The position numbers were made by a program, and so were the translations under genes. Positions 40,893 through 49,462 of a stretch of 64,000 bases of DNA are shown here, one piece after another. The notes below the pieces were generated by a model. The model saw nothing but the letters and a program-made list of their open reading frames with translations. It was not told where the DNA came from and did not search any database. Source of the DNA: Granulicella pectinivorans (GTDB lineage Bacteria > Acidobacteriota > Terriglobia > Terriglobales > Acidobacteriaceae); contig NZ_FOZL01000001.1 of assembly GCF_900114625.1 (NCBI RefSeq), forward strand, positions 682,001 through 746,000, read 5' to 3'. The number at the start of each line of letters is the position of its first letter. Positions within the stretch are counted from its first letter, which is position 1.

Positions 40893-42164
40893 GTGAAATT
40901 GAAGGTGAAACAATATACCTGGTCGTCGGAAGTGATTGAAACAAAAGCAAATGAGCTAAACCGCTCCGCAATGGGCGACGTTGAGGCTCTCGTCGGAAGA
41001 ATTACGGCCGCGCCGCAGATCAGCGGTTCTCCCAAGCTGAGGGAGTTCTTTCTCTACGTGATGGACTGCTATATGAGGCAGGCTCCGGAGGAGGCGACCG
41101 AGCAACAGATCGGCATTCATGTGTTCGGGCGCAGGCCCGGTTTCAACTCCAGCGACGACAGCATTGTGAGGTCGCAGGCCAGGCTGTTGCGCATGAAGCT
41201 GGCGGTGTATTTTGCCAGCGAAGGCGCGGACGAGCCGGTCGTGATCGAGATTCCCAAGGGCCACTACTATCCTGTGCTGCTCCGCCACAAGGGAGGTACT
41301 CCGCCGCCGGATGCCGTGCCGCAGACGGAGCCCGAGGAGGAGATTCCGGCGATTGTGCCGGTGGCCACCGTGGCTGAGACGGGGCGATCCTGGCTGTTCT
41401 GGGTGGCGATGCTGGGTCTTCTGGTGCTTGGGCTAGTCGCCGGCATGGCGCTCGACCGGCGGATGACCGCACCGGCTTCGAGCGAACTCGACCGGCTTTG
41501 GGCACCGTTTCTCGCTGCCTCCAGCCCGACGCTGATTATCTACAGCAATCCGGCTTTTACGGGGACGCCACGCACCGGGCTGCGGATTATCGACGGAAAC
41601 GGAAAACAGAGCGCACCGATCGACGAGACGTATACGGGAACCGGGGAGGTGGCGTCGATCTATGAGCTGACACGCCTGTTCGACCGCCGCAAGGCGACGT
41701 TCACGCTGAAACGAAGCCGTCTGGTGACGTGGGACGAGGCAAAGTCGCGGAACCTGATCTTCATTGGCGCTCCGAGCCAGAATACGGCACTGCAGGAACT
41801 TCCGACGGCGACGGAGTTCGCGGTGGTGATCGACGAGCACGAGCAGGGGTACTTTGTGAACCGGCATCCGCACCCGGGGGAGCCAGCCAGGCTGCCGTAC
41901 GCCGATGCGACGCAGGAGACGGCGCTGATCGCGTTTCTGCCGGGGCTGCAGCCGGATCGGCACATTCTTGTGTTCAGCGGGCTGACGACCATTGGGACGC
42001 AGGCAGCGGTGGAGTTTGCGTGTCAGCCGCAGAATGCCGCGAAGCTGCTGGAGATGGCAGGAACGACGGGGGGCGTCGTGAAGCCGTTCGAGGCGATTCT
42101 GCGGGTGTCGGTGAGCCGAGGCGTGGGTGTCGGCGCGGAGATTGTGGCGTTGCACCTGCGATAG
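40893..42164 (+). CDS. membrane regulator, unnamed family (paralogue of 49463-50737)
   Basis: 423 residues. The N-terminal ~110 residues form a conserved block: RITAAPQISGSPKLREFFLY, EEATEQQIGIHVFGRRPGFN, SSDDSIVRSQARLLRMKLAV and IEIPKGHYYPVL. The same block precedes TolB-like or cyclase-like proteins in other bacteria and is suspected to be a winged-helix-like DNA-binding or dimerisation unit. One transmembrane helix follows (about 167-187, WLFWVAMLGLLVLGLVAGMA), then a ~235-residue extracytoplasmic domain with DEAKSRNLIFIGAPSQN, GYFVNRHPHPGEP and ALIAFLPG. It is divergent from a TonB-dependent receptor. The start is uncertain (GTG 40893 used). Confidence 0.75.
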   Translation: MKLKVKQYTWSSEVIETKANELNRSAMGDVEALVGRITAAPQISGSPKLREFFLYVMDCYMRQAPEEATEQQIGIHVFGRRPGFNSSDDSIVRSQARLLRMKLAVYFASEGADEPVVIEIPKGHYYPVLLRHKGGTPPPDAVPQTEPEEEIPAIVPVATVAETGRSWLFWVAMLGLLVLGLVAGMALDRRMTAPASSELDRLWAPFLAASSPTLIIYSNPAFTGTPRTGLRIIDGNGKQSAPIDETYTGTGEVASIYELTRLFDRRKATFTLKRSRLVTWDEAKSRNLIFIGAPSQNTALQELPTATEFAVVIDEHEQGYFVNRHPHPGEPARLPYADATQETALIAFLPGLQPDRHILVFSGLTTIGTQAAVEFACQPQNAAKLLEMAGTTGGVVKPFEAILRVSVSRGVGVGAEIVALHLR

Positions 42165-42234
42165 CGCATCGTACTTTTGGCATGGCGGATGCGGGGATTT
42201 CTTCGCCGATGGGGATGAGAAGCGCGGATGGTGG

Positions 42235-42274
42235 CAAAAAGCATGGCCAGACAGTTTGCACTGTCTGGCCATGC
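42235..42274 (-). terminator. strong intrinsic terminator of receptor gene
   Basis: GCATGGCCAGACAG and CTGTCTGGCCATGC form a perfect 14-bp stem with loop TTTGCA; on the minus strand it is followed by TTTTTGCC. It lies 10 bases after the receptor stop and also separates the convergent regulator gene. Confidence 0.88.
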
Positions 42275-42284
42275 CGGTTTGGGG

Positions 42285-45200
42285 TTAGAAGGTGAGCTTG
42301 AGAGCCGCCTGGCCGACGCGGGCGGGGATGGGACCGCTCGAGGTGATGGCACCGAAGTTTGAGTCGTCGGGGTTTGAATCCGGCTGACCGTAGCTGGGGT
42401 GGTTGAGGGCGTTGAAGGCCTCGAAGCGGAACTGCAGTCCGTAACGTTCGCGGTAGGTCCAGTTCTTTTGCACGCCGAGATCGGCGGTGTAGATGGGGGG
42501 CTCCTGGATGAGGTACTTGGGTGAGTTGCCGGCGGTGCCAACGGCGTTGACCTTGAAGGCGGCAGGGTTGAAGTAGTGGTTGAGCCAGTTGGCCTTGTTG
42601 CCCTGACGTACATTGAGCGGCGCACCGGTAAGGTCGGCGCGATCCTGATAGACGAGGAAGCCGGAGTTGTTGTTGCCGTTGCCGCCGTTGATGGTGAAGG
42701 GAGGTCCGGACTGCAGGGTGACGAGACCGCTCAGCGACCAGCCGCCGAGGACACTGCGCACGATGGGGTTGAAGTGCTGCAGCCTGGGCGCTTCATAGAT
42801 AAAGTTGGTGACCGAGACGATGGGGTAGTTGAGGCTCGAAGGACCACGGTCGTGACCGATGTTGTGGGGATCGCTGACGCTGGATTCGAAGGAGGGATCG
42901 CCGGATCCGCCTACGTCGAACGAGTGCGACCAGGTGAGATTCGATTGCACCTGGATGCCGTGGGAGAGGCGCTTTTCGACGCCGACCTGGAGCGAGTTGT
43001 AGTTGGCTGTGGCACCGATCTGGACCTGAATGATGGAGCCGAAGTTGGCCATCGAGCGGGCATCGCCGGGGTTCGCAAGCGAGCCGGGATTGAGCTCGAT
43101 GGGGGTGGTGAGGTGATAGGTTTCGCTGCCGACGTAGGCGATGTGGAGGGCGAGCGTATCGGTGAACTGCTGCTCCACCGAGAGGTTCCAGCTCTGGACG
43201 ATGCCGAGGCGGAAGTTTTTGGGGAAGACGGCGCCAAGCTGCATGGGCAGGGTGAAGGTCGAGTTGGAGGGCGGGGTGACGGTGGGTGAGGCGAAGGGAG
43301 GGAACGGGCTTTTGCCACCGGTGGCGGTGAAGCCGCTCCAGGGGCTGTCGAGCGAGATGGCGGTTGAGCCGGCGTTGAGCGAGAAGGACGGATCGAAGGG
43401 AGCCGTGTCGTAGACGTGGTTGTAGCTGGCGTCTTCGAGGGGCGTGGTGAAGAGACCGAACCCGGCACGGACGCTGGTCTTGGGGGCGGGCTGGTAGGCG
43501 ATGCCGATGCGAGGCTCGAAGTAGAGCCAGGAGGTGGGCATGATGGCGTTGTTGACGCCGGTGTCGCCCGGGAAGACGACGCCGATGGGGGCGTTGGGAT
43601 AGCGGGTGCTCTGCTGGCCGGGAACGAAGGCCGCGCCGCGTCCACCATCAATGCTCATGGGGGTGTAGGGGTCCCAACGGAGACCTGCGTTGATGGTGAG
43701 GTTGGGGCGGACCTTGTACTGATCCTGGGCATAGAGGCCGGTCATCCAGCCGCGAATGCTGCCGCTCTCGCCTGCGTTCTGCGAGAAGCTGGTGACATCG
43801 CCGAGCAGGAAGTCCGAGAGGGTAAAGCCGGTAAAGGAGTTGGTGATGCTGACGGTGGGATTGGCTCCTGCACCCGAGCTCTCGTGCGTGTAGCGATGCA
43901 GGATGTCGGTACCGAAGTACATGGTGTGCTTGCCGTGGGTGAAGGTGAGGGTGTCGGAGAAGCCGAAGTTGCGGCGCTTGGTGTCGTTGACCGAGCCGGA
44001 GAAGAGCGTGAAGCCGAGGGCACCCCCGTAGAGCGCGTTGCCATCGACGGCGGAGAAGCCACCGATATAGCAGGAGCCGACGGGATCAGAGACGGCGATG
44101 TAGTTGGACAGGCACTCCTGCTGGCCGCTCTTGTTGTAGAGGGCTGTTCCGGAGCCGAAGTCGAAGGACTGGTAGAAGGCCGTGACGCTGTTGAGCAGGT
44201 TCTGGGTGATGGTCCAGGAGTGGTTGACGGCATCGTTGACGTAGATGCCGTGGAGACCCTGGACGCCACTGAGCAGATTGCCCGGGGTGCCGAGGCCGGG
44301 CTGGTTGAAGTTGTACATGAAGTTGCGGACAAAGACGCGCTGGCGATCGTTGATGGTGTAGTCGATACGGGCGGTGCCTTCATCGTAGCTGTCGCGCTGC
44401 TTGGGCGAGGCAAAGTTGGTGAGGCCGGTGGCTGCGTCGCCGCCGAGGGGAAGCGATGCGGCGATGGCCACCGCACCGGGGCTGAAGAGCCTGGGGTCGA
44501 TCTGGTTGCGCTTGCCGTTGACCGTGGCGAAGGGCGCTTTGAGATCGACGGCGACGGCGCTGAAGTCACCGTTGAGCATGGCGGCAGTAGGGGTATAGGT
44601 GGAGTTCTGAGTGGAGACAGTGCTCGCGCGGGTGCCCTGGTAGTTGGCGAAGAAGAAGAGCTTGTCCTTGATGATGGGACCGCCGAGATAGCCACCGAAC
44701 TGGTTGCGCTTGAGGGGATCGCGGGTGTGGCTGAAGTAGTTCGAGGCGTTCAGGTCCGCGTTGCGGAGGAACTCGAATGCGCCGCCGTGGAAGGCGTTGG
44801 AGCCGCCCTTGCTTTGGATGCTGACGACGGCGCCCGGGGAGAAGCCATAGCGGGCATCGAAGTTGTTCGAGATGACGCGGAACTCCTGGGTGGCGTCGGC
44901 GTTGGGGAACGGAGCCGCAAGGAGGGCGAAGTAGTCCATGTTGGTGACGCCGTCGAGCAGGTAGTAGGTACTGCCCTGGCGACCGCCGCCGGCCGAGCCG
45001 CTGGACTGGGTCGGGAAGGAGTTGGTGGTGGGCAGGGTAGAGGCCTGCGACTGGAGTTCGTTGGTCACACCGGTGGTGAGGAAGACGAGGCTCGAGGGGT
45101 CTCGGCCGTTGAGAGGAAGCTCCTTGATGGAATCCTCATTGACGACGGCGCTGATCTCGGCGGTGCTTCCGTTGATGATGGTGGGGTTGGAGCTGACGGT

Positions 45201-45560
45201 GACGGTATCGTTGGCGCCGCCGACCTTGAGGGTGACGTTGATGATGGCGTTCTGACCGATGGTGAGGGTGATATTGGTCTGGAGCGTGTCGGCAAAGCCG
45301 TTGGCCGTGGAGAGGATCTTGTAGGGACCCGCGGGCAGGGAGGGAATGCTGTATTCACCCTGCTGGTCGGAGACGGCCCTGGTGGAGGCGTTGGTGCCGG
45401 TGTTGGTGATGGTGATCTGGGCCTGGGGGATGGCGGCACCGGTGGGGTCGGTGACCTGACCGGTGACACGGGCTCCAGTCACCTGCGCGTGTGCGGCAAC
45501 GCCCATACAGAGCAGCAGGACAACGGCCAGGGAGTAGAGAAGACGTGGGAGGAATTTCAT
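42285..45560 (-). CDS. TonB-dependent receptor, Oar-like
   Basis: 1091 residues. ATG at 45560 has GGAG seven bases upstream (AAAGGAGCCTCTC) and starts MKFLPRLLYSLAVVLLLCMG then VAAHAQ, a signal peptide. Carboxypeptidase-regulatory-like domain (TGARVTGQVTDPTGAAIPQA), plug (GSTYYLLDGVTNMDYFALLA), SKGGSNAFHGGAFEFLRN, and a C-terminal RVGQAALKLTF strand. It lies 171 bp downstream of the acyltransferase gene and the N-acetylglucosaminidase gene on the same strand, so it may import the products or fragments on which that pair acts. Confidence 0.94.
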   Translation of the reverse strand: MKFLPRLLYSLAVVLLLCMGVAAHAQVTGARVTGQVTDPTGAAIPQAQITITNTGTNASTRAVSDQQGEYSIPSLPAGPYKILSTANGFADTLQTNITLTIGQNAIINVTLKVGGANDTVTVSSNPTIINGSTAEISAVVNEDSIKELPLNGRDPSSLVFLTTGVTNELQSQASTLPTTNSFPTQSSGSAGGGRQGSTYYLLDGVTNMDYFALLAAPFPNADATQEFRVISNNFDARYGFSPGAVVSIQSKGGSNAFHGGAFEFLRNADLNASNYFSHTRDPLKRNQFGGYLGGPIIKDKLFFFANYQGTRASTVSTQNSTYTPTAAMLNGDFSAVAVDLKAPFATVNGKRNQIDPRLFSPGAVAIAASLPLGGDAATGLTNFASPKQRDSYDEGTARIDYTINDRQRVFVRNFMYNFNQPGLGTPGNLLSGVQGLHGIYVNDAVNHSWTITQNLLNSVTAFYQSFDFGSGTALYNKSGQQECLSNYIAVSDPVGSCYIGGFSAVDGNALYGGALGFTLFSGSVNDTKRRNFGFSDTLTFTHGKHTMYFGTDILHRYTHESSGAGANPTVSITNSFTGFTLSDFLLGDVTSFSQNAGESGSIRGWMTGLYAQDQYKVRPNLTINAGLRWDPYTPMSIDGGRGAAFVPGQQSTRYPNAPIGVVFPGDTGVNNAIMPTSWLYFEPRIGIAYQPAPKTSVRAGFGLFTTPLEDASYNHVYDTAPFDPSFSLNAGSTAISLDSPWSGFTATGGKSPFPPFASPTVTPPSNSTFTLPMQLGAVFPKNFRLGIVQSWNLSVEQQFTDTLALHIAYVGSETYHLTTPIELNPGSLANPGDARSMANFGSIIQVQIGATANYNSLQVGVEKRLSHGIQVQSNLTWSHSFDVGGSGDPSFESSVSDPHNIGHDRGPSSLNYPIVSVTNFIYEAPRLQHFNPIVRSVLGGWSLSGLVTLQSGPPFTINGGNGNNNSGFLVYQDRADLTGAPLNVRQGNKANWLNHYFNPAAFKVNAVGTAGNSPKYLIQEPPIYTADLGVQKNWTYRERYGLQFRFEAFNALNHPSYGQPDSNPDDSNFGAITSSGPIPARVGQAALKLTF

Positions 45561-45731
45561 GAGAGGCTCCTTTCGCTCGCAGGGACGAGCCAAAAAGTTT
45601 TGTTGAAGGGGGAGAACGAAACTCTGCGGGACAACGACCACGCTCCGGCGGTGGACGATCTCGCCGGGGCTGCAGGTGCCGGTTGTCTTGTGAGAGCTGC
45701 GTTGCGTCGGGGTCATAAGGTCTCGTTCGGT

Positions 45732-46883
45732 CTACAGCTTGATGAAGATGCGGTTGCGATAGAGCAGCCAGGTGGGAATGAAGCAAACGACGACGAAAAG
45801 GAAGGAGTAGAGGAACGAACCGAAGGCCGGGTTGACGAGGTGGATGAACCAGGTGTTGTAGGCATGGACCTGAAAGCTCTGGGTGGCGTTGACCTTGAAG
45901 ACGGAGACGACGGTCGAGAGCAACTCCGAGAACACGTAGGCCGTGATGGCGTTGGTCCCGAAGACGAGCAGCGGATACGACCAGCGGCCGCGGGATTGGC
46001 GGATTTCGACCACGAAGTAGAAGGCCGCCAGGAGGAGAAGGCTCAAGCCGCCGGCGAACAGGACGTAGGAACTGGTCCAAAGGCGCTTGTTGATGGGGAA
46101 GGTTTGGGACCAGAGCAGGCCGGCCGCCACGAGCAGAACACCTGCGACGAGGAGGCCGATCACTTTCCGGGCGGCGGGGCGCGGTTGCGTGATCCAGGTT
46201 CCGGCGAGCAGACCGAGCAGTGTGGTGGCGAAGGCGGGGAGATCGCTGAGCAGACCTTCGGGATCGCGTGTGCCTTCAAAGAGACGGCCGGGGAGGAGGT
46301 GACGATCGATCCACGCGACAAGGTTGAGGTCGTGATCCATAAACGGGATGTCGCGGCCCGGGACACCATGGCCGGGGATGGGAACGAAGCGGAGCAGAGC
46401 CCAATAGCCGGCGAGCGCGGCGACGAAGAGGATTACCCGGGGAGCCACACGGCCGGTCGCAAACTGCAGCAGGGCGCAGAGAAGGTAGCAGACGGCGAAG
46501 CGCTGGAGGACGCCGTAGATGCGCAGGGTGCCGAGGTGGAAGTAAGGGAAGCCGTTGACCACCAGGCCCCAGAAGAAGAGCAGGACGAAGCGGCGGAGGA
46601 TGCCGGGAAGCATCGCGGCCTTGCTGGTGCCCCTGGCGCGATGCGCGCTGAAGGAGAGCACCATCGAGATGCCCATGATGAAGAGGAAGGTGGGGAAGAC
46701 GAGGTCGGTCGGAGTGAAGCCGTTCCAGGGGGAGTGGTTCAGGGTGCGGTAGGCGAGGTCGTTGTTGCCGTTGTTGTTGACGAGGATCATGAAGGCGACG
46801 GTGAGGCCGCGCAGGAGATCGATGGAGAGGAGACGCGTCGACGGCGGCGTGACCTGGAACGGGGCTGCAGTTGTGGTCGACAT
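45732..46883 (-). CDS. HGSNAT-like membrane acyltransferase (DUF5009/NagX type)
   Basis: 383 residues with about ten transmembrane helices. The N-terminal region RLLSIDLLRGLTVAFMILVN and NHSPWNGFTPTDLVFPTFLF closely resembles human heparan-alpha-glucosaminide N-acetyltransferase, and H50 in NHSPWNG occupies the place of its catalytic His. That enzyme acetylates terminal glucosamine across the membrane using acetyl-CoA; bacterial relatives are called NagX or DUF5009. ATG 46883 is preceded by GGAGAG eight bases upstream. It follows the NAGLU-type gene by 39 bases, so the pair is an operon and probably a pathway. Confidence 0.88.
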   Translation of the reverse strand: MSTTTAAPFQVTPPSTRLLSIDLLRGLTVAFMILVNNNGNNDLAYRTLNHSPWNGFTPTDLVFPTFLFIMGISMVLSFSAHRARGTSKAAMLPGILRRFVLLFFWGLVVNGFPYFHLGTLRIYGVLQRFAVCYLLCALLQFATGRVAPRVILFVAALAGYWALLRFVPIPGHGVPGRDIPFMDHDLNLVAWIDRHLLPGRLFEGTRDPEGLLSDLPAFATTLLGLLAGTWITQPRPAARKVIGLLVAGVLLVAAGLLWSQTFPINKRLWTSSYVLFAGGLSLLLLAAFYFVVEIRQSRGRWSYPLLVFGTNAITAYVFSELLSTVVSVFKVNATQSFQVHAYNTWFIHLVNPAFGSFLYSFLFVVVCFIPTWLLYRNRIFIKL

Positions 46884-46922
46884 GATGCGGTCTCTCCTTT
46901 CGGTTCGGATGTTCGAATGCGG

Positions 46923-49190
46923 TTAGGACAGGTGCTGCAGTTCGGTGAGCAGGGCATGCGATTCGGCGATAAGGTCAGGCACCTCAAGCGGTTTGCTGGG
47001 ACGGTAGGGTGACGACAGCCAGGTCTGCTGCCAGAGGTCGAGCGAGAAGGAGGCGCCGGTGTGGCGGGCGGAAAACCATGCCTGCCAGCGGGCGGCGTAG
47101 TAGTCGCGGATGAGACCGGACCAGACGCGGGAGGCGTAATCGGAGAGCTCGGGCCAACCCCATGTGGTGATGAGGAGGCGTGCGTTTTCGTCGTAGAAGG
47201 CCGCCTCGTCGGGGGCCTGGGCGTAGAGTGCGGAGGAGGCGATCCAGGTCTCGAGGCGGCGGTCGGCGCGGAGGTTGACGAGACCGTCGATGCGACGCAT
47301 CCAGGCGATTGCGCGGTCGGCCTCGAGGACTGCGAGTTCGGGCTGTCTCGCGTCGCCGGCCTGGACCGCGAGGGCCAACGCCTTATCGACGCCCCCACCC
47401 ACGGCCTGGGCGATCATCTCGATGAGGTCGTTGCGGTAGAGCTGGTTCTGGCCAAGCACGGGGGCGCAGGAGAGGAAGAGCTCGACGGCGCGGACGAAGG
47501 TTGGGCCGGAGTCGATGGAGGCGGCGACGGGATGGGCGCTGGGCTCGCCCTGCCAGGCCTGCTTGGTCATCCAGATGTGGCCGCTGTAGGCGCTCTGGAG
47601 CAGAAGCGTCCAGGCCTGGGCCATCGCCTGCTCCGTGGCCGGCGGACAGAGGCCGTAGCGGGAGCGGCAGTAGGCGGGGATCCAGGTAGCGAGGTCGATG
47701 GGTTCCGTCTGCCAGCCGGCATCCGTCATCAGCTCGTAGACGACCTCGTTGGTCTCAATGCCTTCGGGGCACATGCCCCAACCGACGAGGTTGCCGCGGT
47801 CGGGGCTGGCGAGAACGGCGGCGGGTTCCGAGGCCATGAGCTTGAGGTTGCCCTTGAGATTGTTGTTGCCGCCGAAGGTGTGGGCCATGCCGTTGATCCA
47901 CTGCTTGCCGAAGAACGCCTTCTGGACCTTCCACTGGCTGGGCGAGTACTTGCCCTGGACGGCGGGGGTCAGGTCGTTGGCGTAATCGATGATGAGCATT
48001 CGGTCGTTGGGGATGCCGCGCAGGAGCGCCTCAACGGAGTCGTTGTTCCAGAAAGCGGCGTCGTAGACGAAGGTCCATGCCTGCATCACCCAGGTACCGT
48101 TGGGGTCACCGGCCTGGATGCTTTCAAAGACCGTGCGGCCGAAGAGCTCGAGGTCTTCGAAGCGGTGGTCGGGACGGACCGGGACGGCGAGTTCGTTGAA
48201 GGTGTCGGCGAGGTAGTACTGGACCTCACCGTACTCGGCCTTGTAGGCGTCGATGAAGGCCTTGCCGATCTGGCGGTAGAGGCCCTGCTGGGCGGGGTGG
48301 AGGATGAAGGTGCGCGTGCTGCGGGGGATGGTCTTGAACTCTTCGGGAAGCCAGAGGAGGGTGAAGGTGTCCGCTTCGGGATGGAGGCGCTTGAAGCCCT
48401 GGGGGACGAAACCGGCGAAGGCGGGGGCGACAGGCTTCATGCCAAGCTCGCGCATCCGGTCGAGGATCTTGTGCTGGAGGAGGCGCTTTTCGTCGATGAA
48501 GTGCTGCGGCAAGGGCCCGGCAAGGTTGTTGATGTTGCCCATGCGGTGCCAGGGCAGATGGGCGGGGCCGACCGAGAAGGTGTCGATCTCGGGCTGGGTG
48601 AGTCCGAGGGCGAGCCAGACGCGATTCCAGATGGCTTCCTGGCCCTCCAGGGCGAGCGGCATGGTGATGCCGTGCAGGGCCATCCAGTCGAGTTCGCGCT
48701 CCCAGCGCGGCCAGTCCCAGAACGCCATGGTGTATCCGTAGGTGCAGGGATTGAGGTACTGGACGAACTTGTAGGGGCAGACGACGCGCTGGTGCGCGAC
48801 CTCGGGAAAGCTGGGGGGAAGAGCCAGGTTGCGGCCGCTCCAGGTGATCATGACGTTGCAGTACTGACGGAGATAGCTATAGATGGCGCGACAGAGGCTG
48901 ACTCCGCTGGAGCCGGCGACCGTGACGCGGCCCCCGGAGGATGAGAGTTCATAGACCTCGTTGCCTTCGGCCAGGGGGAGGAGTTTGAGGTCGAAGTCGG
49001 CGGCGCGGGCGCCGAGCTGGCGCTCCAGGACTCCGCGGCAGGAGGAGATGGCCGTCTCCGCGGAGGGCTTTCCGGGCTTCCTGCGAGGCGGCGCAGGAGC
49101 AGGCGAAACGGATGCCTCGGCGGCCTGGGTGACGATGGCGGCCCCGGCGCTGGCACATGAGAGTTCGATGAATTTACGTCTCGTCCACAT
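46923..49190 (-). CDS. alpha-N-acetylglucosaminidase, GH89, Tat-exported
   Basis: 755 residues. N-terminus MWTRRKFIELSCASAGAAIV is a twin-arginine signal. GH89 features: CTYGYTMAFWDWPRWERELD, LALEGQEAIWNRVW, GMKPVAPAFAGFVPQGF, YLADTFNELAVPV with the acid/base Glu, and WGMCPEGIETNEVVYEL with the second catalytic Glu, both matching the human NAGLU active-site motifs. It should remove terminal alpha-linked GlcNAc outside the cytoplasm. ATG 49190 is chosen because the RR motif must be near the start. Downstream is the HGSNAT-like acyltransferase. A palindrome resembling an operator lies about 80 bp upstream. Confidence 0.93.
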   Translation of the reverse strand: MWTRRKFIELSCASAGAAIVTQAAEASVSPAPAPPRRKPGKPSAETAISSCRGVLERQLGARAADFDLKLLPLAEGNEVYELSSSGGRVTVAGSSGVSLCRAIYSYLRQYCNVMITWSGRNLALPPSFPEVAHQRVVCPYKFVQYLNPCTYGYTMAFWDWPRWERELDWMALHGITMPLALEGQEAIWNRVWLALGLTQPEIDTFSVGPAHLPWHRMGNINNLAGPLPQHFIDEKRLLQHKILDRMRELGMKPVAPAFAGFVPQGFKRLHPEADTFTLLWLPEEFKTIPRSTRTFILHPAQQGLYRQIGKAFIDAYKAEYGEVQYYLADTFNELAVPVRPDHRFEDLELFGRTVFESIQAGDPNGTWVMQAWTFVYDAAFWNNDSVEALLRGIPNDRMLIIDYANDLTPAVQGKYSPSQWKVQKAFFGKQWINGMAHTFGGNNNLKGNLKLMASEPAAVLASPDRGNLVGWGMCPEGIETNEVVYELMTDAGWQTEPIDLATWIPAYCRSRYGLCPPATEQAMAQAWTLLLQSAYSGHIWMTKQAWQGEPSAHPVAASIDSGPTFVRAVELFLSCAPVLGQNQLYRNDLIEMIAQAVGGGVDKALALAVQAGDARQPELAVLEADRAIAWMRRIDGLVNLRADRRLETWIASSALYAQAPDEAAFYDENARLLITTWGWPELSDYASRVWSGLIRDYYAARWQAWFSARHTGASFSLDLWQQTWLSSPYRPSKPLEVPDLIAESHALLTELQHLS

Positions 49191-49248
49191 TCGAAAGTCT
49201 TTTCTCCGATACGCGACATTCGCACCCGGCGTGGTCAAGAGCAAAGCG

Positions 49249-49283
49249 TTTTCACCGTTCCCGGCTCGGTTTTCACCGTGAAA
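49249..49283. promoter_or_regulatory. operator-like palindrome and direct repeat upstream of GH89 gene
   Basis: TTTCACCGTGAAA at 49271-49283 is a perfect 13-base palindrome. A half-copy TTTTCACCG occurs at 49249 and again at 49270, exactly 21 bp (two helical turns) apart. The rest of the 272-bp gap to the regulator gene has no coding signal. Confidence 0.5.
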
Positions 49284-49462
49284 TCAGGAGTTTCCGGGGA
49301 TGTTTGCCTTGTTCGTCGAAACGGCGCGGATTGGAGGAACCCTTTGACGGGATGGGCAGGGGGAAGGAAATGGCGGTGCCGGGCACTCAACAAGAGTTCG
49401 GGGCAAGCAAAACGACGAGGAAGGAGCTTTGCTCTTCTCGATGCTTCCTACCTGGATACGGA

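Noticed and set aside
43416..47012. 1198-codon plus-strand frame antisense to a receptor and the acyltransferase
   Set aside because: Gly/Val/Glu/Asp-rich composition typical of antisense frames in GC-rich genes; the opposite strand has clear domains.
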